A stretch of DNA of 64,000 nucleotides. Origin: Arcanobacterium canis (GTDB lineage Bacteria; Actinomycetota; Actinomycetes; Actinomycetales; Actinomycetaceae). This document shows positions 34,073 through 43,157 of this stretch, piece by piece (the stretch's first letter is position 1; each line of letters begins with the position of its first letter). Both the position numbers and the translations under genes were made by a program. The notes below the pieces were generated by a model, which was not told the DNA's origin, ran no database searches, and saw nothing but the letters and a program-made list of their open reading frames with translations. The stretch is from assembly GCF_029625435.1 (NCBI RefSeq), contig NZ_CP121208.1, forward strand, positions 1,054,001 to 1,118,000. Reading direction: 5' to 3'.

Positions 34073-35842
34073 ATGGTAGATTTAACCGCGCAACCCTACA
34101 ATCTCGATGCTCAAGCGATTGAGTGGGTACATTCAACAATCGAATCAATGAGCCTTGAAGAAAAGATCGGTCAGCTCTTCGTCAACATGGGAGCTGAACG
34201 CACAGAAGAATACCTCACCAGTATTTTGGATAACTATCACATCGGTGCTGTGCGATACAATCCTGCTTCTGCAAGCGAAGTGTGGGATCAAAACTATATC
34301 CTGCAAACGAAATCGCGTATTCCGCTCCTCATTGCAGCGAATACTGAGGCAGGCGGCAACGGCGCATGTACCGACGGCACCTACGTTGGCTACGAAGTCA
34401 AGATCGGTGCCACACACGATGCGCGCTGGGCATATGAACTCGGGCGCATCAGCGGTGTAGAAGCCTCCGCTATCGGCTGCAACTGGTCCTTCGCCCCAAT
34501 CGTGGATATTATGCGCAACTGGCGAAATCCTATTATCTCTAACCGTTCTTTCTCGTCAGATCCCGATCAGGTTCTTGAACTTTCCCTCGCCTATATGAAA
34601 GGCATTATGGAATCTGGAATACTCCCTGCCGCAAAGCACTTCCCTGGCGATGGACTTGACGAACGCGATCAACATTTGAGCGCTTCAGTCAACCATTACT
34701 CCACTGATGAATGGGATGCGACTTTCGGCAAGGTCTACCAGGGGTTAATCGATGCAGGACTGCCATCGATTATGGCCGGACACATCATGCAACCCGCCTA
34801 TCAAAAACATTTCAACCCATCAATGAGCGACGACGATCTCCTGCCTGCAACACTTTCACCAGAAATCCTCACTGATCTTTTGCGCGGCAAAATGGGATTC
34901 AACGGCGTTGTCGTCACCGATGCATCACATATGGTTGGACTGACAGGGGCAATGGCACGCAAGGATCTCCTTCCACGTGCTATCGCAGCCGGCTGTGATT
35001 TGTTCCTTTTCTTCAATGATCCCGACGAAGATTTCGCGTGGATGATGGAAGGCTACCGCAATGGCATCATCACCGATGAACGACTCACTGAAGCGCTCAC
35101 ACGCATCTTGGGTTTGAAAGCTCGTCTCAAACTTCATCTCATTCCTCAGGAAGAAATTCTCCCACCGAAAGATAGCGCTATGGCACGCATTGGTCTGGCC
35201 TCAAACACCGGTGTGGCGAAGGAGGTTGCTGATGCGGCAATCACTCTTGTCAAAAACAAACAAAATGTCCTTCCTCTCTCCCCTACTACCTCAAAGCGTG
35301 TGCTTGTCGTATCAGTATCAGGACCTCAAAACCCAATTTCTCGTGCTTTTGGTGGGGGCGGCGAAAACGAACACCCCGCCGACCGCGTCGCACAGCTTCT
35401 GCGTGAACGCGGCTACGACGTGACCCGCCATGAGTCCCTTCTCGACAAACTCGCGACCATGACACCGGAAGAACAAGCACAATCTGTCAAAAATGCTTAT
35501 GCCGGCAAAGCTCCAATCGCTCACTTAACTGATGCCTACGATCTTGTCCTGTTGATCTCGAAGATTGACGGAATGATGCAACCTACCGAGCGTGTAATGT
35601 GGCCAGCAACAAAAGGCACAGTGGACATTCCATGGTACGTTTTTGAAATTCCAACAATTTACGTTTCGACAGCCACTCCCTACGCTCTTGTTGATGTTCC
35701 GCAAGTGAAAACCTACATCAATACTTATGATGACAAACAGTTCACCTTAGAAGCGCTTGTTGACAAACTCGAAGGTAAGAGCGAGTTCACCGGTGTGAGC
35801 CCCGTGGATGCGTTCTGCGGCAAGATCGATACCCGAATCTGA
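34073..35842 (+). CDS. Glycoside hydrolase family 3 protein (NagZ-type active site)
   Basis: 589 residues with no signal peptide, so it is cytoplasmic. The GH3 barrel carries KHFPGDGLDERDQH (188-201), matching the KH-F-PG-x-G-x4-D-x-H loop whose Asp/His pair is the acid-base dyad of the beta-N-acetylhexosaminidase (NagZ) branch, and VVTDAS with the nucleophile D283. A C-terminal domain (about 400-589, starting VAKEVADAAITLVKN) follows. It should cleave a beta-linked hexosamine or related glycoside taken up by the symporter. The precise substrate is not visible. Start ATG 34073 follows GAAGGA. Confidence 0.88.
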   Translation: MVDLTAQPYNLDAQAIEWVHSTIESMSLEEKIGQLFVNMGAERTEEYLTSILDNYHIGAVRYNPASASEVWDQNYILQTKSRIPLLIAANTEAGGNGACTDGTYVGYEVKIGATHDARWAYELGRISGVEASAIGCNWSFAPIVDIMRNWRNPIISNRSFSSDPDQVLELSLAYMKGIMESGILPAAKHFPGDGLDERDQHLSASVNHYSTDEWDATFGKVYQGLIDAGLPSIMAGHIMQPAYQKHFNPSMSDDDLLPATLSPEILTDLLRGKMGFNGVVVTDASHMVGLTGAMARKDLLPRAIAAGCDLFLFFNDPDEDFAWMMEGYRNGIITDERLTEALTRILGLKARLKLHLIPQEEILPPKDSAMARIGLASNTGVAKEVADAAITLVKNKQNVLPLSPTTSKRVLVVSVSGPQNPISRAFGGGGENEHPADRVAQLLRERGYDVTRHESLLDKLATMTPEEQAQSVKNAYAGKAPIAHLTDAYDLVLLISKIDGMMQPTERVMWPATKGTVDIPWYVFEIPTIYVSTATPYALVDVPQVKTYINTYDDKQFTLEALVDKLEGKSEFTGVSPVDAFCGKIDTRI

Positions 35843-35865
35843 AAAGGAACTCCAGGAGAAAAGCA

Positions 35866-36786
35866 ATGCCTCATACCCCCACTCCAGTTTCACATCCGCT
35901 GACGCAATTCACGCCACACCACGATTTCTTCATCGGAATCGACTCAGATGGCTGCGCAATTGATCAAATGACGATCAAACATTACGAATGCTTCGCTCCA
36001 GCGTATATCAAAGCCTTCGATCTGCAACCTATTTCCACGATTGCGCGCGAAACCGCGCTCTTTGTGAATCTTTTTTCACAAACCCGTGGGATTAACCGCT
36101 GGGCAAGTATTGATCGGTTCTTCGAGCTACTCAAAAAACGCCCTGAAGTGATCGAATCTGGAATCCAGCTTCCCGTAGGCGAGGATCTCAAGCAGTTCTT
36201 AAACAGCGGGATGCCACTATCCGAAAGCGGTATCACCACCTGGTTGGAACAACATCCTTCTGCCGAGATCGAACAGTGCATCACATGGGGAAAGATCGTC
36301 AATGAGCTCGTCGCCTGGATGGTTCACAATACTCAACCCTTCCCTGGCGTGCGAAATGCGCTGGAAGCCATGGGCGAAAACGCCGATACGATGGTTGTTT
36401 CTGCAGCCTCACTGGACATGCTCCACCGTGAATGGGACGAGCATGACCTAGCGAAATACGTTCACGTCATCGCTGGTCAAGAGTGGGGTACAAAATCACA
36501 ACATATTGAGCTTTTCGCTAAAGGGCGTTACCGCGACGATCATATTTTGTTGATCGGCGATGCGCCAGGCGACGGCAAAGCCGCAGCCGAACAAGGCGTT
36601 TTGTGGTATCCCATCCTCCCTGGTGACGAAGCCCGCTCATGGGAGCGTTTCACACGCGAAGCACTTCCCCGATTCTTCGCTGAAGAATATGCAGGAGAGT
36701 ATCAACATTCACTTATTGAACAATATTCCTCATTGCTTCCTTCTGCTGCCCCATGGGCAACAATCGACAACGACAGAGCCAGTTAG
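35866..36786 (+). CDS. HAD-family hydrolase (phosphatase-like)
   Basis: 306 residues. HAD motif I is DSDGCAID (D26 nucleophile, D28), motif II VSAAS, motif III GTKSQH (Lys) and motif IV GDAPGDGKAA (Asp pair). All catalytic residues are present, so it is likely an active phosphatase or phosphomutase-like enzyme. The cap (residues about 35-160) is helical. The substrate is unknown; in this island it could dephosphorylate a side product of sugar-acid metabolism. GGAGAAAAGC precedes ATG 35866, 23 bp after the GH3 stop, so the two are one unit. Confidence 0.87.
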   Translation: MPHTPTPVSHPLTQFTPHHDFFIGIDSDGCAIDQMTIKHYECFAPAYIKAFDLQPISTIARETALFVNLFSQTRGINRWASIDRFFELLKKRPEVIESGIQLPVGEDLKQFLNSGMPLSESGITTWLEQHPSAEIEQCITWGKIVNELVAWMVHNTQPFPGVRNALEAMGENADTMVVSAASLDMLHREWDEHDLAKYVHVIAGQEWGTKSQHIELFAKGRYRDDHILLIGDAPGDGKAAAEQGVLWYPILPGDEARSWERFTREALPRFFAEEYAGEYQHSLIEQYSSLLPSAAPWATIDNDRAS

Positions 36787-36805
36787 CAATGGGCGAGAAA
36801 CCACG

Positions 36806-36852
36806 CAACACTGTGGCAAGTTAAGGCAACATCCCTCCTTGCCACAGTGTTG
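36806..36852 (+). terminator. Hairpin before uxuB containing regulatory repeat
   Basis: Perfect 15-bp stem CAACACTGTGGCAAG (36806-36820) with 36838-36852, 17-nt loop. Its left arm and loop overlap the direct-repeat element at 36815-36830. It ends the GH3-HAD unit and precedes the uxuB gene. Confidence 0.6.
36815..36830 (-). promoter_or_regulatory. Direct-repeat element (site 3)
   Basis: The complement reads GTTGCCTTAACTTGCC, matching site 1 at 13 of 16 bases with the same 10-bp spacing. It lies 74 bp upstream of uxuB. Confidence 0.4.
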
Positions 36853-36903
36853 GCGTACTACAGTCACATTATCCCCTTTAAATCTCAAGCAAAGGCGCAT
36901 GAA

Positions 36904-38505
36904 ATGGAACTCAACCTCAAAGGCTTAACTGACATTGAAGGCGATATTCGCCTGCCTTCTTTCGACGTAGCTCATATGCAAAAGATCGGAAAAGAAACAC
37001 CACGATGGGTACAAATCGGCCCTGGAAATATTTTCCGAATCTTCGTTGCCCGTATCGCTCATGATCTCATTACTGACGGACACATGTGGCCAGTCACTGG
37101 GGTACAGACACTCTCCCCCAAAGAGTTAGACCTCCAGCTTGTGGCACATGATTTGATGTCGTTAGGCGTGACACTCAACCCAGATGGAAAGCGCGATCTT
37201 CGTGTGATTGCAGGCCTAAGCGAAGCTCTCGCCACGCAGCGCGAAGAAGACTTCGCCCGTCTCGTTGAGATCTTCCGCAGTGATTCCCTCTCCCTGGTGT
37301 CTTTCACAATCACAGAAAAAGGTTACGCAGTCCATACCTCCACTGGCGAACTCCAGCCAATGCTCGTCGAAGAACTCAACACGGATCCTCGCGGGTATCA
37401 CGTTCACACGATGGTGCTGATAGCCGGACTCCTTCTGCACCGATTTGAAGCTGGCGGAGCACCTATCACAATGCTTTCTACAGACAACTTCTCCCACAAC
37501 GGCGATAAATTACGCGAATCTCTCCTCATTGTTGCTCGCGGCTGGAAAGAAAATGGCCGCGTCGATAACGATTTCATCTCGTGGCTCAGTGATGAAAAGA
37601 ACGTTTCCTTCCCCATTTCTGTCATCGATAAAATCACCCCGCGCCCTCATGAAGAAGTTTCGCGTCAACTTGCTGAACTCGGATTTACTGACATGGGAAT
37701 CGAACTCGTTGGGCGCACACCAGTTGCCGGCTTCGTCAATGCTGAGCCGACCGAATACCTCATTATCGAGGATAAATTTGCTGGTGAACGCCCTCCGTTC
37801 GAAAACTACGGCGTGCGGATCGTTGATCGTCAAGTGTGTGACGATTTCGAGAATATGAAAGTCACCACGTGCTTGAACCCGTTGCATACGGCGCTCGCAA
37901 TCAGCGGGTGCCTGCTGCGTATGCCAACAATCGATTCAGAAATGCGCGATCCTGCTCTGTGCGCGATGGTCAACGAGTTGGGATGGAAAGAAGGGTTGCC
38001 CGTCGTCGTTGATCCAGGCGTTGTTGCGCCTGAAGATTTCTTGCGCGAGGTTCTTAACGTCCGATTCCCCAATACGTATCTTCCCGACGATCCAGCGCGT
38101 ATCGCCATGGATACCTCGCAAAAAATCCCGATTCGTTTTGGTGAAACGATAAAGAAATATATTGAACGAGATCTCGATCTTGATTCGCTTCACACGATTC
38201 CGCTTGTTTTCGCACTATGGCTGCGATATCTCACAGGCATTGCCGACGACGGAAAACCGTTTACCCCGGCTTCGGATCCCTTGCTTGACGAACTCCAAGA
38301 GTTACTCGGGGGCGTACAGCTTGGCGCTGCTCTCAGCGCGGACGAGGCACATGAGATTCTCGCACCTATTTTGTCCAATGCACAGATTTTCGCAGTCGAT
38401 CTGTACACCACGCCTTTAGCGAAGAAAGTCGAGGTTTACTTCGCTGAGCTCATCAGTGCTCCAGGTGCTGTACGCCGCGTCCTTGAACGCGAATACGCCA
38501 ACTGA
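36904..38505 (+). CDS. uxuB: Fructuronate reductase / mannitol-dehydrogenase family
   Basis: 533 residues. The N-terminal WVQIGPGNIFRIFVA is the NAD-binding start of the mannitol dehydrogenase family in its WV-x-x-G-x-GNIFR form, seen in fructuronate reductases of the longer (about 540-residue) type. It interconverts fructuronate and mannonate, the second step of glucuronate breakdown. Position directly before uxuA and with uxaC in the cluster supports this strongly. ATG 36904 has AAAGG 9 nt upstream; the longer frame from 36847 has no ribosome site and runs into the hairpin. Confidence 0.88.
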   Translation: MELNLKGLTDIEGDIRLPSFDVAHMQKIGKETPRWVQIGPGNIFRIFVARIAHDLITDGHMWPVTGVQTLSPKELDLQLVAHDLMSLGVTLNPDGKRDLRVIAGLSEALATQREEDFARLVEIFRSDSLSLVSFTITEKGYAVHTSTGELQPMLVEELNTDPRGYHVHTMVLIAGLLLHRFEAGGAPITMLSTDNFSHNGDKLRESLLIVARGWKENGRVDNDFISWLSDEKNVSFPISVIDKITPRPHEEVSRQLAELGFTDMGIELVGRTPVAGFVNAEPTEYLIIEDKFAGERPPFENYGVRIVDRQVCDDFENMKVTTCLNPLHTALAISGCLLRMPTIDSEMRDPALCAMVNELGWKEGLPVVVDPGVVAPEDFLREVLNVRFPNTYLPDDPARIAMDTSQKIPIRFGETIKKYIERDLDLDSLHTIPLVFALWLRYLTGIADDGKPFTPASDPLLDELQELLGGVQLGAALSADEAHEILAPILSNAQIFAVDLYTTPLAKKVEVYFAELISAPGAVRRVLEREYAN

Positions 38506-38546
38506 AAAGTCCGCATTTTTATTAAAATTATTGTAAGGAGACACCA

Positions 38547-39620
38547 ATGAAGATGACGTTCCGCTGGTACGGCGAAGGCTACGATCCGATTCCGTTACAG
38601 TACATTAAGCAGATTCCAGAAGTAACGGGCATTATGGGGACACTTTCAGGAAAAGCCGCAGGTGAAGTCTGGGAAGATCACGAGATTAAAGAAATGATCG
38701 CCCCTGTACATGCTGCTGGTTTAGAGTGCGAAGTAATCGAATCTGTCAACGTCCATGAGGACATCAAAATGGGTCTTGATACGCGCGATGAGTATATCGC
38801 CAACTACAACACCACTTTGGAAAACCTCGCGAATAACGGTGTCAAGGTTGTGGTGTACAACTTTATGCCCGTATTTGATTGGCTACGTACAGAACTCGCT
38901 CATGAAACTGAGGACGGCTCAAACTGCCTGTACTACGATCATGCCGATGTTGAAGGAATGACACCGCGCGATATCGTTGAGCTCACTGCCAAAGAATCAG
39001 GAGGTTTGACGCTTCCAGGATGGGAGCCTGATCGCCTTGAACGTCTCGATGAAGTCATGGCTCTGTACGAAAATATCGACCATGAGGATATGCGCAATAA
39101 TTTCCGTTACTTCCTTGAAGGGATCATCCCTACCGCTGAAAAAGTCGGAATCAAGATGGCGTGCCACCCTGATGATCCGGCCTGGGATCTGTTTGGTCTT
39201 CCGCGTATCTATCGTAACCGCGAAGATATGGATAAGATTGCGAAGCTCTACGATTCGCAATACAACGGTTTTTGCATTTGCTCTGGTTCTCTTGGATCTC
39301 ACCCTGAAAACGATGTTCCTGCCATTTTCCGTGAGTTTGGCCAGCGAGGACTACTCAACGCTGCCCATGTGCGCAACGTGAAATATCTCGGTGAAAAGAA
39401 GTTCCACGAGGCTCCGCATCCTTCCTCCACCGGCAATCTCGATATGCACGCCATTATGGAAGCCATCTACGATACGAACCCCGATGTGTACGTTCGCCCC
39501 GATCACGGACGAATGATTTGGGGGGAAACCGGACGCCCAGGCTATCCGCTTTATGATCGCGCCCTGGGAGCTGTCTATCTCTCAGGACTTTACGAATCCA
39601 TCTCCAAGATGAAGAACTGA
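38547..39620 (+). CDS. uxuA: Mannonate dehydratase
   Basis: 357 residues, the expected length. It dehydrates mannonate to 2-keto-3-deoxygluconate. [22 protein letters not shown], the [10 protein letters not shown] segment, CHPDDPAWD (metal-site His) and VRPDHGRM near the end are hallmarks of UxuA. A TAAGGAG ribosome site precedes ATG 38547. It lies between uxuB and eda within the same co-directed group. Confidence 0.96.
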   Translation: MKMTFRWYGEGYDPIPLQYIKQIPEVTGIMGTLSGKAAGEVWEDHEIKEMIAPVHAAGLECEVIESVNVHEDIKMGLDTRDEYIANYNTTLENLANNGVKVVVYNFMPVFDWLRTELAHETEDGSNCLYYDHADVEGMTPRDIVELTAKESGGLTLPGWEPDRLERLDEVMALYENIDHEDMRNNFRYFLEGIIPTAEKVGIKMACHPDDPAWDLFGLPRIYRNREDMDKIAKLYDSQYNGFCICSGSLGSHPENDVPAIFREFGQRGLLNAAHVRNVKYLGEKKFHEAPHPSSTGNLDMHAIMEAIYDTNPDVYVRPDHGRMIWGETGRPGYPLYDRALGAVYLSGLYESISKMKN

Positions 39621-39642
39621 TAGTGAGGAAGGAAAATACACT

Positions 39643-40287
39643 ATGTCTATCCCATCGCCACGTCCTTTTCTAGAGAAGAACCCGATTGTCCCCGTCGTTG
39701 TCCTGAACCGTGTTGAAGACGCCGTGCCAACGGCAAATGCTCTGCTCGCCGGTGGAATCACAAGCGCAGAAGTCACCTTCCGCACACCAGTAGCAGCACA
39801 GTGCATTGCGCAAATCGCACAAAATGTTCCCGACATCACTGTTGGAGCTGGAACCGTGATTAACGCTGAGCAAGCAAACGCTGCAATTGATGCCGGCGCG
39901 CAGTTCCTTGTCAGCCCAGGTTTCTCCACTGATGTCGCCCAAGTTGCTTCTGATCGAAATATTTCGCTGCTTCCTGGAGTTGCCAACCCAACAGATATCA
40001 TGGCCGCTCTTGAATGGGGCATCGACGTCGTGAAATTCTTCCCTGCTGTTGCACTGGGCGGTCTTCCACTCGTGAAGGCCTTCGCAGCGCCTTTCCCACA
40101 ACTAAAGTTCCTCCCAACAGGTGGAATTTCCCATAAAAATGCTGCAGAATGGCTCGCTCAGCCCTTTATTGCCGCCGTTGGCGGTTCATGGATGGTCTCT
40201 CCGTCTCTTGTGGAAGCAGGCGATTTTGCTGCCATCACAGAACTTTCCCAACAAGCGATGTCTATTGCTCAGGAGGCGACACGATGA
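39643..40287 (+). CDS. eda: KDPG/KHG aldolase
   Basis: 214 residues. It splits 2-keto-3-deoxy-6-phosphogluconate into pyruvate and glyceraldehyde-3-phosphate. TSAEVTFRTP (general-base Glu), VGAGTV, FLVSPGF and VVKFFPA with Schiff-base K131 are all in place, followed by LPTGGIS. AGGAAGG lies upstream of ATG 39643. Its stop overlaps the kdgK start by ATGA, coupling the last two steps of the pathway. Confidence 0.95.
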   Translation: MSIPSPRPFLEKNPIVPVVVLNRVEDAVPTANALLAGGITSAEVTFRTPVAAQCIAQIAQNVPDITVGAGTVINAEQANAAIDAGAQFLVSPGFSTDVAQVASDRNISLLPGVANPTDIMAALEWGIDVVKFFPAVALGGLPLVKAFAAPFPQLKFLPTGGISHKNAAEWLAQPFIAAVGGSWMVSPSLVEAGDFAAITELSQQAMSIAQEATR

Positions 40288-41384
40288 CACTCGTTCTGCG
40301 CCCTGAAAGTGAGTGCCGCTACGATATCGTCTCACTCGGTGAAGTGATGCTTCGTCTTGATCCAGGTGAAGGACGTATCCGCACCGCACGTCGTTTTTCC
40401 GCCTCAGAAGGTGGCGGGGAATACAATGTTGCACGCGGTTCACGGCGTGCCTTTGGACGCCGTGCTGCAATCGTCACAGCACTTGTGCGTGATGAAGTTG
40501 GAATGCTCATTGAAGATTTAATTCTTCAAGGCGGTGTTGATACCACTTTCATTAAGTGGGTTGACTCTGACGGCGTTGGCCGAAGCGTGCGTAATGGCTT
40601 GAATTTTACCGAACGCGGATTTGGCGTTCGTGGAGCTGTGGGAAACAACGACCGCGGCAACACAGCTATTTCACAGATGCTTCCCACTGATATTGATTGG
40701 GATTATCTTTTCGGTTCCCTAGGTGTGCGCTGGTTCCATACAGGTGGTATTTTCACAGCACTATCGCCATCTACCGCTGAAGTTGCAAAAGCAGCAATGT
40801 CCGCTGCCAAAAAGTACGGAACTATTGTCTCCTACGATCTGAACTACCGCCCATCGCTGTGGAAGTCCATTGGCGGCCAAGAAAAGTGCCAAGAAGTGAA
40901 CCGTGAACTTGCACAATATGTTGATGTGATGATCGGTAACGAAGAAGATTTCACTGCCTCACTCGGTTTTGAAATCGAAGGTGCAAATGAAAATCTCGAC
41001 AATCTCGAAGTTGAATCATTCAAAAAAATGATCGAAAAGGCGAGCGCTGCTTTCCCGAACTTTGAAGCAATCGGCACCACAATGCGCCAAGTTCGCACTG
41101 CAACAATCAACGATTGGGGTGCGGTTGCCTGGAGCCGTGAGCAAGGTTTCGTCCAGGCGATTCAGCGCGATGGCCTTGAGATTTTCGACCGCGTGGGAGG
41201 CGGTGATTCTTTCGCGTCAGGTTTGATCTACGGATTGATGGAGTTCGGTGATATCGAAAAGGCTGTCAACTACGGGGCTGCACATGGTGCTCTGGCAATG
41301 ACCACGCCTGGCGATACCTCAATGGCCTCTCTGACAGAAGTTGAACGCCTCGTTGGGGGCGGTAGCGCCCGCGTTCAACGCTAA
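40284..41384 (+). CDS. kdgK: 2-keto-3-deoxygluconate kinase (PfkB family)
   Basis: 366 residues. It phosphorylates 2-keto-3-deoxygluconate at O6. SLGEVMLRLDPGEGRI near the start, EGGGEYNVARG (sugar site), and DRVGGGDSFASGL with catalytic-base D308 define the PfkB fold of the KdgK branch. Start ATG 40284 has AGGAGG 7 nt upstream and overlaps the eda stop; a longer open frame upstream lies over eda and is rejected. A hairpin follows. Confidence 0.94.
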   Translation: MTLVLRPESECRYDIVSLGEVMLRLDPGEGRIRTARRFSASEGGGEYNVARGSRRAFGRRAAIVTALVRDEVGMLIEDLILQGGVDTTFIKWVDSDGVGRSVRNGLNFTERGFGVRGAVGNNDRGNTAISQMLPTDIDWDYLFGSLGVRWFHTGGIFTALSPSTAEVAKAAMSAAKKYGTIVSYDLNYRPSLWKSIGGQEKCQEVNRELAQYVDVMIGNEEDFTASLGFEIEGANENLDNLEVESFKKMIEKASAAFPNFEAIGTTMRQVRTATINDWGAVAWSREQGFVQAIQRDGLEIFDRVGGGDSFASGLIYGLMEFGDIEKAVNYGAAHGALAMTTPGDTSMASLTEVERLVGGGSARVQR

Positions 41385-41404
41385 CTCGCACATAGATCGC
41401 TCTT

Positions 41405-41444
41405 GGGTGTGGAGGTATAAACCCTCCGCCTTACCTCCACACCC
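41405..41444 (+). terminator. Hairpin terminator after kdgK
   Basis: Perfect 12-bp stem GGGTGTGGAGGT (41405-41416) with 41433-41444, 16-nt loop, then GCTCTT. It probably ends the uxuB-uxuA-eda-kdgK unit. Confidence 0.6.
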
Positions 41445-41470
41445 GCTCTTCGATATTTATTCGCATTTAC

Positions 41471-41515
41471 TTACTGGATTTACTGAGCTTACTGGATCTG
41501 CTCGATTTACTAGGC
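41471..41515 (+). repeat. Five tandem 9-bp repeats upstream of uxaC
   Basis: Five adjacent 9-mers: TTACTGGAT, TTACTGAGC, TTACTGGAT, CTGCTCGAT, TTACTAGGC. Units 1 and 3 are identical; the others differ by a few bases. They lie between the kdgK terminator and uxaC, in the likely promoter or leader. They happen to be open in the uxaC frame, but no ATG, GTG or TTG start precedes them in that frame. Confidence 0.75.
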
Positions 41516-41578
41516 GCTGAGAACGAATTTTCGCTCTCCCCACCTACTAGCTCATTATTTGTGACAAGGACGTTTCAT

Positions 41579-43000
41579 ATGACTAACACACTTTTTCTCG
41601 ATCCTGATCGACTTTTTCCCGCTGATGAAAAAATTCGCGGACTTGCCCGTGAACTGTACGAATCTGTGAAAGATTTGCCTATTGTTTCTCCTCACGGCCA
41701 TGTCAATCCCAAAATGTTGCTTGACAATGAGCCTTTTTCAGATGCAACGAACTTGTTCTTGACCTATGACCATTATGTATTCCGTATGCTTCACTCAGCG
41801 GGGGTAGATCTGGCCTCAATCGGCGTTGGAAAATCAGATCCCGTCGATCCGCGTGCTGCCTGGCGTATCTTTTGTGAGAATTGGCGTCTGCTTGACGGCA
41901 CCGCATCGGGTTACTGGCTCACACACGAGTTTGTCACCTTATTCGGAATTGAGGAAGAGCCATGCGCCGAAAACGCAGATAAGCTTTTCGACATTATCGG
42001 TGCGAAGCTCACAAGTGATGAGTTCCGACCGCGCGCCCTTTTTAACTCTTTCCCCATCGATGTGTTGGCAACTACCGACGATCCTCTCGACTCTTTGGAA
42101 TACCATGCCGCTCTTGCAGCCGATGAGACGTTCACGGGGCGCGTGATTCCAACATGGCGCCCGGATCCTTATGTCAATACTCGTCAACCGCAGTGGCGCT
42201 CGCACGCACAAGCCCTGACTGCGTCAGTTGGCTACGATGTTGATTCTTTTGACGGCTACCTTGAAGGTTTTCGCGCTTCACGTGCTCGTTTCATCGAGCA
42301 CGGCGCTGTCTCTGCTGATTTTGGTGTTGCTCATCCACTCACCCTCGATCTCAACGACGATGAACTTGGTACCTTGTACCGTAAGGCGGTCAATGAAGGC
42401 CTCACTGCGCATGAATCGGATGTTTTCGAAGGGGCAATGTTGTTGCGCTTTGCAGGTATGAGCGTTGAGGACGGCCTCGTGATGACAATTCACCCAGGGG
42501 TTTATCGTAACCACAACACTGCCGCTTTTGAGACTTTTGGGCCAGATACCGGCCACGATATTCCCCTCCAGACTGAGTACACGAAGAATATCCGTCCGCT
42601 TCTTGAAAAATATGGAAATGATCCGCGCCTTCACCTGGTGCTTTTCACCATTGACGAAACGGTGTATTCTCGCGAACTTGCTCCCCTTGCCGGCTTCTAC
42701 CCGTCAGTTTTTATCGGTGCTCCGTGGTGGTTTATTGACGCGCCAGATGCAATTTTGCGTTTTAGATCCGCGACGACGGAGACTGCCGGTTTCTCACGCG
42801 CTTCGGGGTTCATTGACGATACGCGTGCTTTCTTATCAATACCGGCACGCCACGATATGTCACGACGCCTCGATTCGGTATTCCTCGCACGATATGTGGT
42901 TGAAGGGCGCATTTCACGCAGCAGCGCGTTCTACTGGATCAAGGCTTTGACTTCCGACCAGCCCCGCAAGGTTTTCAAGTTAGATTCCGTTTCACAGTGA
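41579..43000 (+). CDS. uxaC: Glucuronate isomerase
   Basis: 473 residues. It converts glucuronate to fructuronate (and galacturonate to tagaturonate), the entry step of the pathway. The N-terminal SPHGHVNP holds metal ligands H39 and H41, FRMLHSAGV follows the usual pattern, and the C-terminal TDIF-like part reads DDTRAFLSIPARHD with ligand residues near SVFLARYVVEG. ATG 41579 has AAGGA 8 nt upstream and is preferred to GTG 41561. It stands alone between terminators with its own repeat-containing leader. Confidence 0.95.
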   Translation: MTNTLFLDPDRLFPADEKIRGLARELYESVKDLPIVSPHGHVNPKMLLDNEPFSDATNLFLTYDHYVFRMLHSAGVDLASIGVGKSDPVDPRAAWRIFCENWRLLDGTASGYWLTHEFVTLFGIEEEPCAENADKLFDIIGAKLTSDEFRPRALFNSFPIDVLATTDDPLDSLEYHAALAADETFTGRVIPTWRPDPYVNTRQPQWRSHAQALTASVGYDVDSFDGYLEGFRASRARFIEHGAVSADFGVAHPLTLDLNDDELGTLYRKAVNEGLTAHESDVFEGAMLLRFAGMSVEDGLVMTIHPGVYRNHNTAAFETFGPDTGHDIPLQTEYTKNIRPLLEKYGNDPRLHLVLFTIDETVYSRELAPLAGFYPSVFIGAPWWFIDAPDAILRFRSATTETAGFSRASGFIDDTRAFLSIPARHDMSRRLDSVFLARYVVEGRISRSSAFYWIKALTSDQPRKVFKLDSVSQ

Positions 43001-43023
43001 CTGCGGTAATATACACCGTTCAT

Positions 43024-43066
43024 AAAGTTCCTGTGCGGGCAATAATATGCTTCGCACAGGAACTTT
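43024..43066 (+). terminator. Terminator-like hairpin after uxaC
   Basis: Perfect 14-bp stem AAAGTTCCTGTGCG (43024-43037) with 43053-43066, 15-nt loop, ending ACTTTGCTG. The rest of the gap to 43158 should hold the promoter of the regulator gene. Confidence 0.65.
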
Positions 43067-43157
43067 GCTGCGATTTTCAGCACCGCAAACCCCGTTCTGC
43101 TTTCATTGTTACTATGTAAATGTTCAATGCAGAGCTAGATGAGAACCTGGAATTTTT

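Noticed and set aside
40149-40283. Upstream extension of the kdgK frame
   Set aside because: It lies over the end of eda; AGGAGG and the ATGA overlap fix the start at 40284.
41402-41578. A longer uxaC or small leader peptide encoded by the 9-bp repeats
   Set aside because: The frame is open but has no ATG, GTG or TTG start before the repeats, and AAGGA fits ATG 41579.
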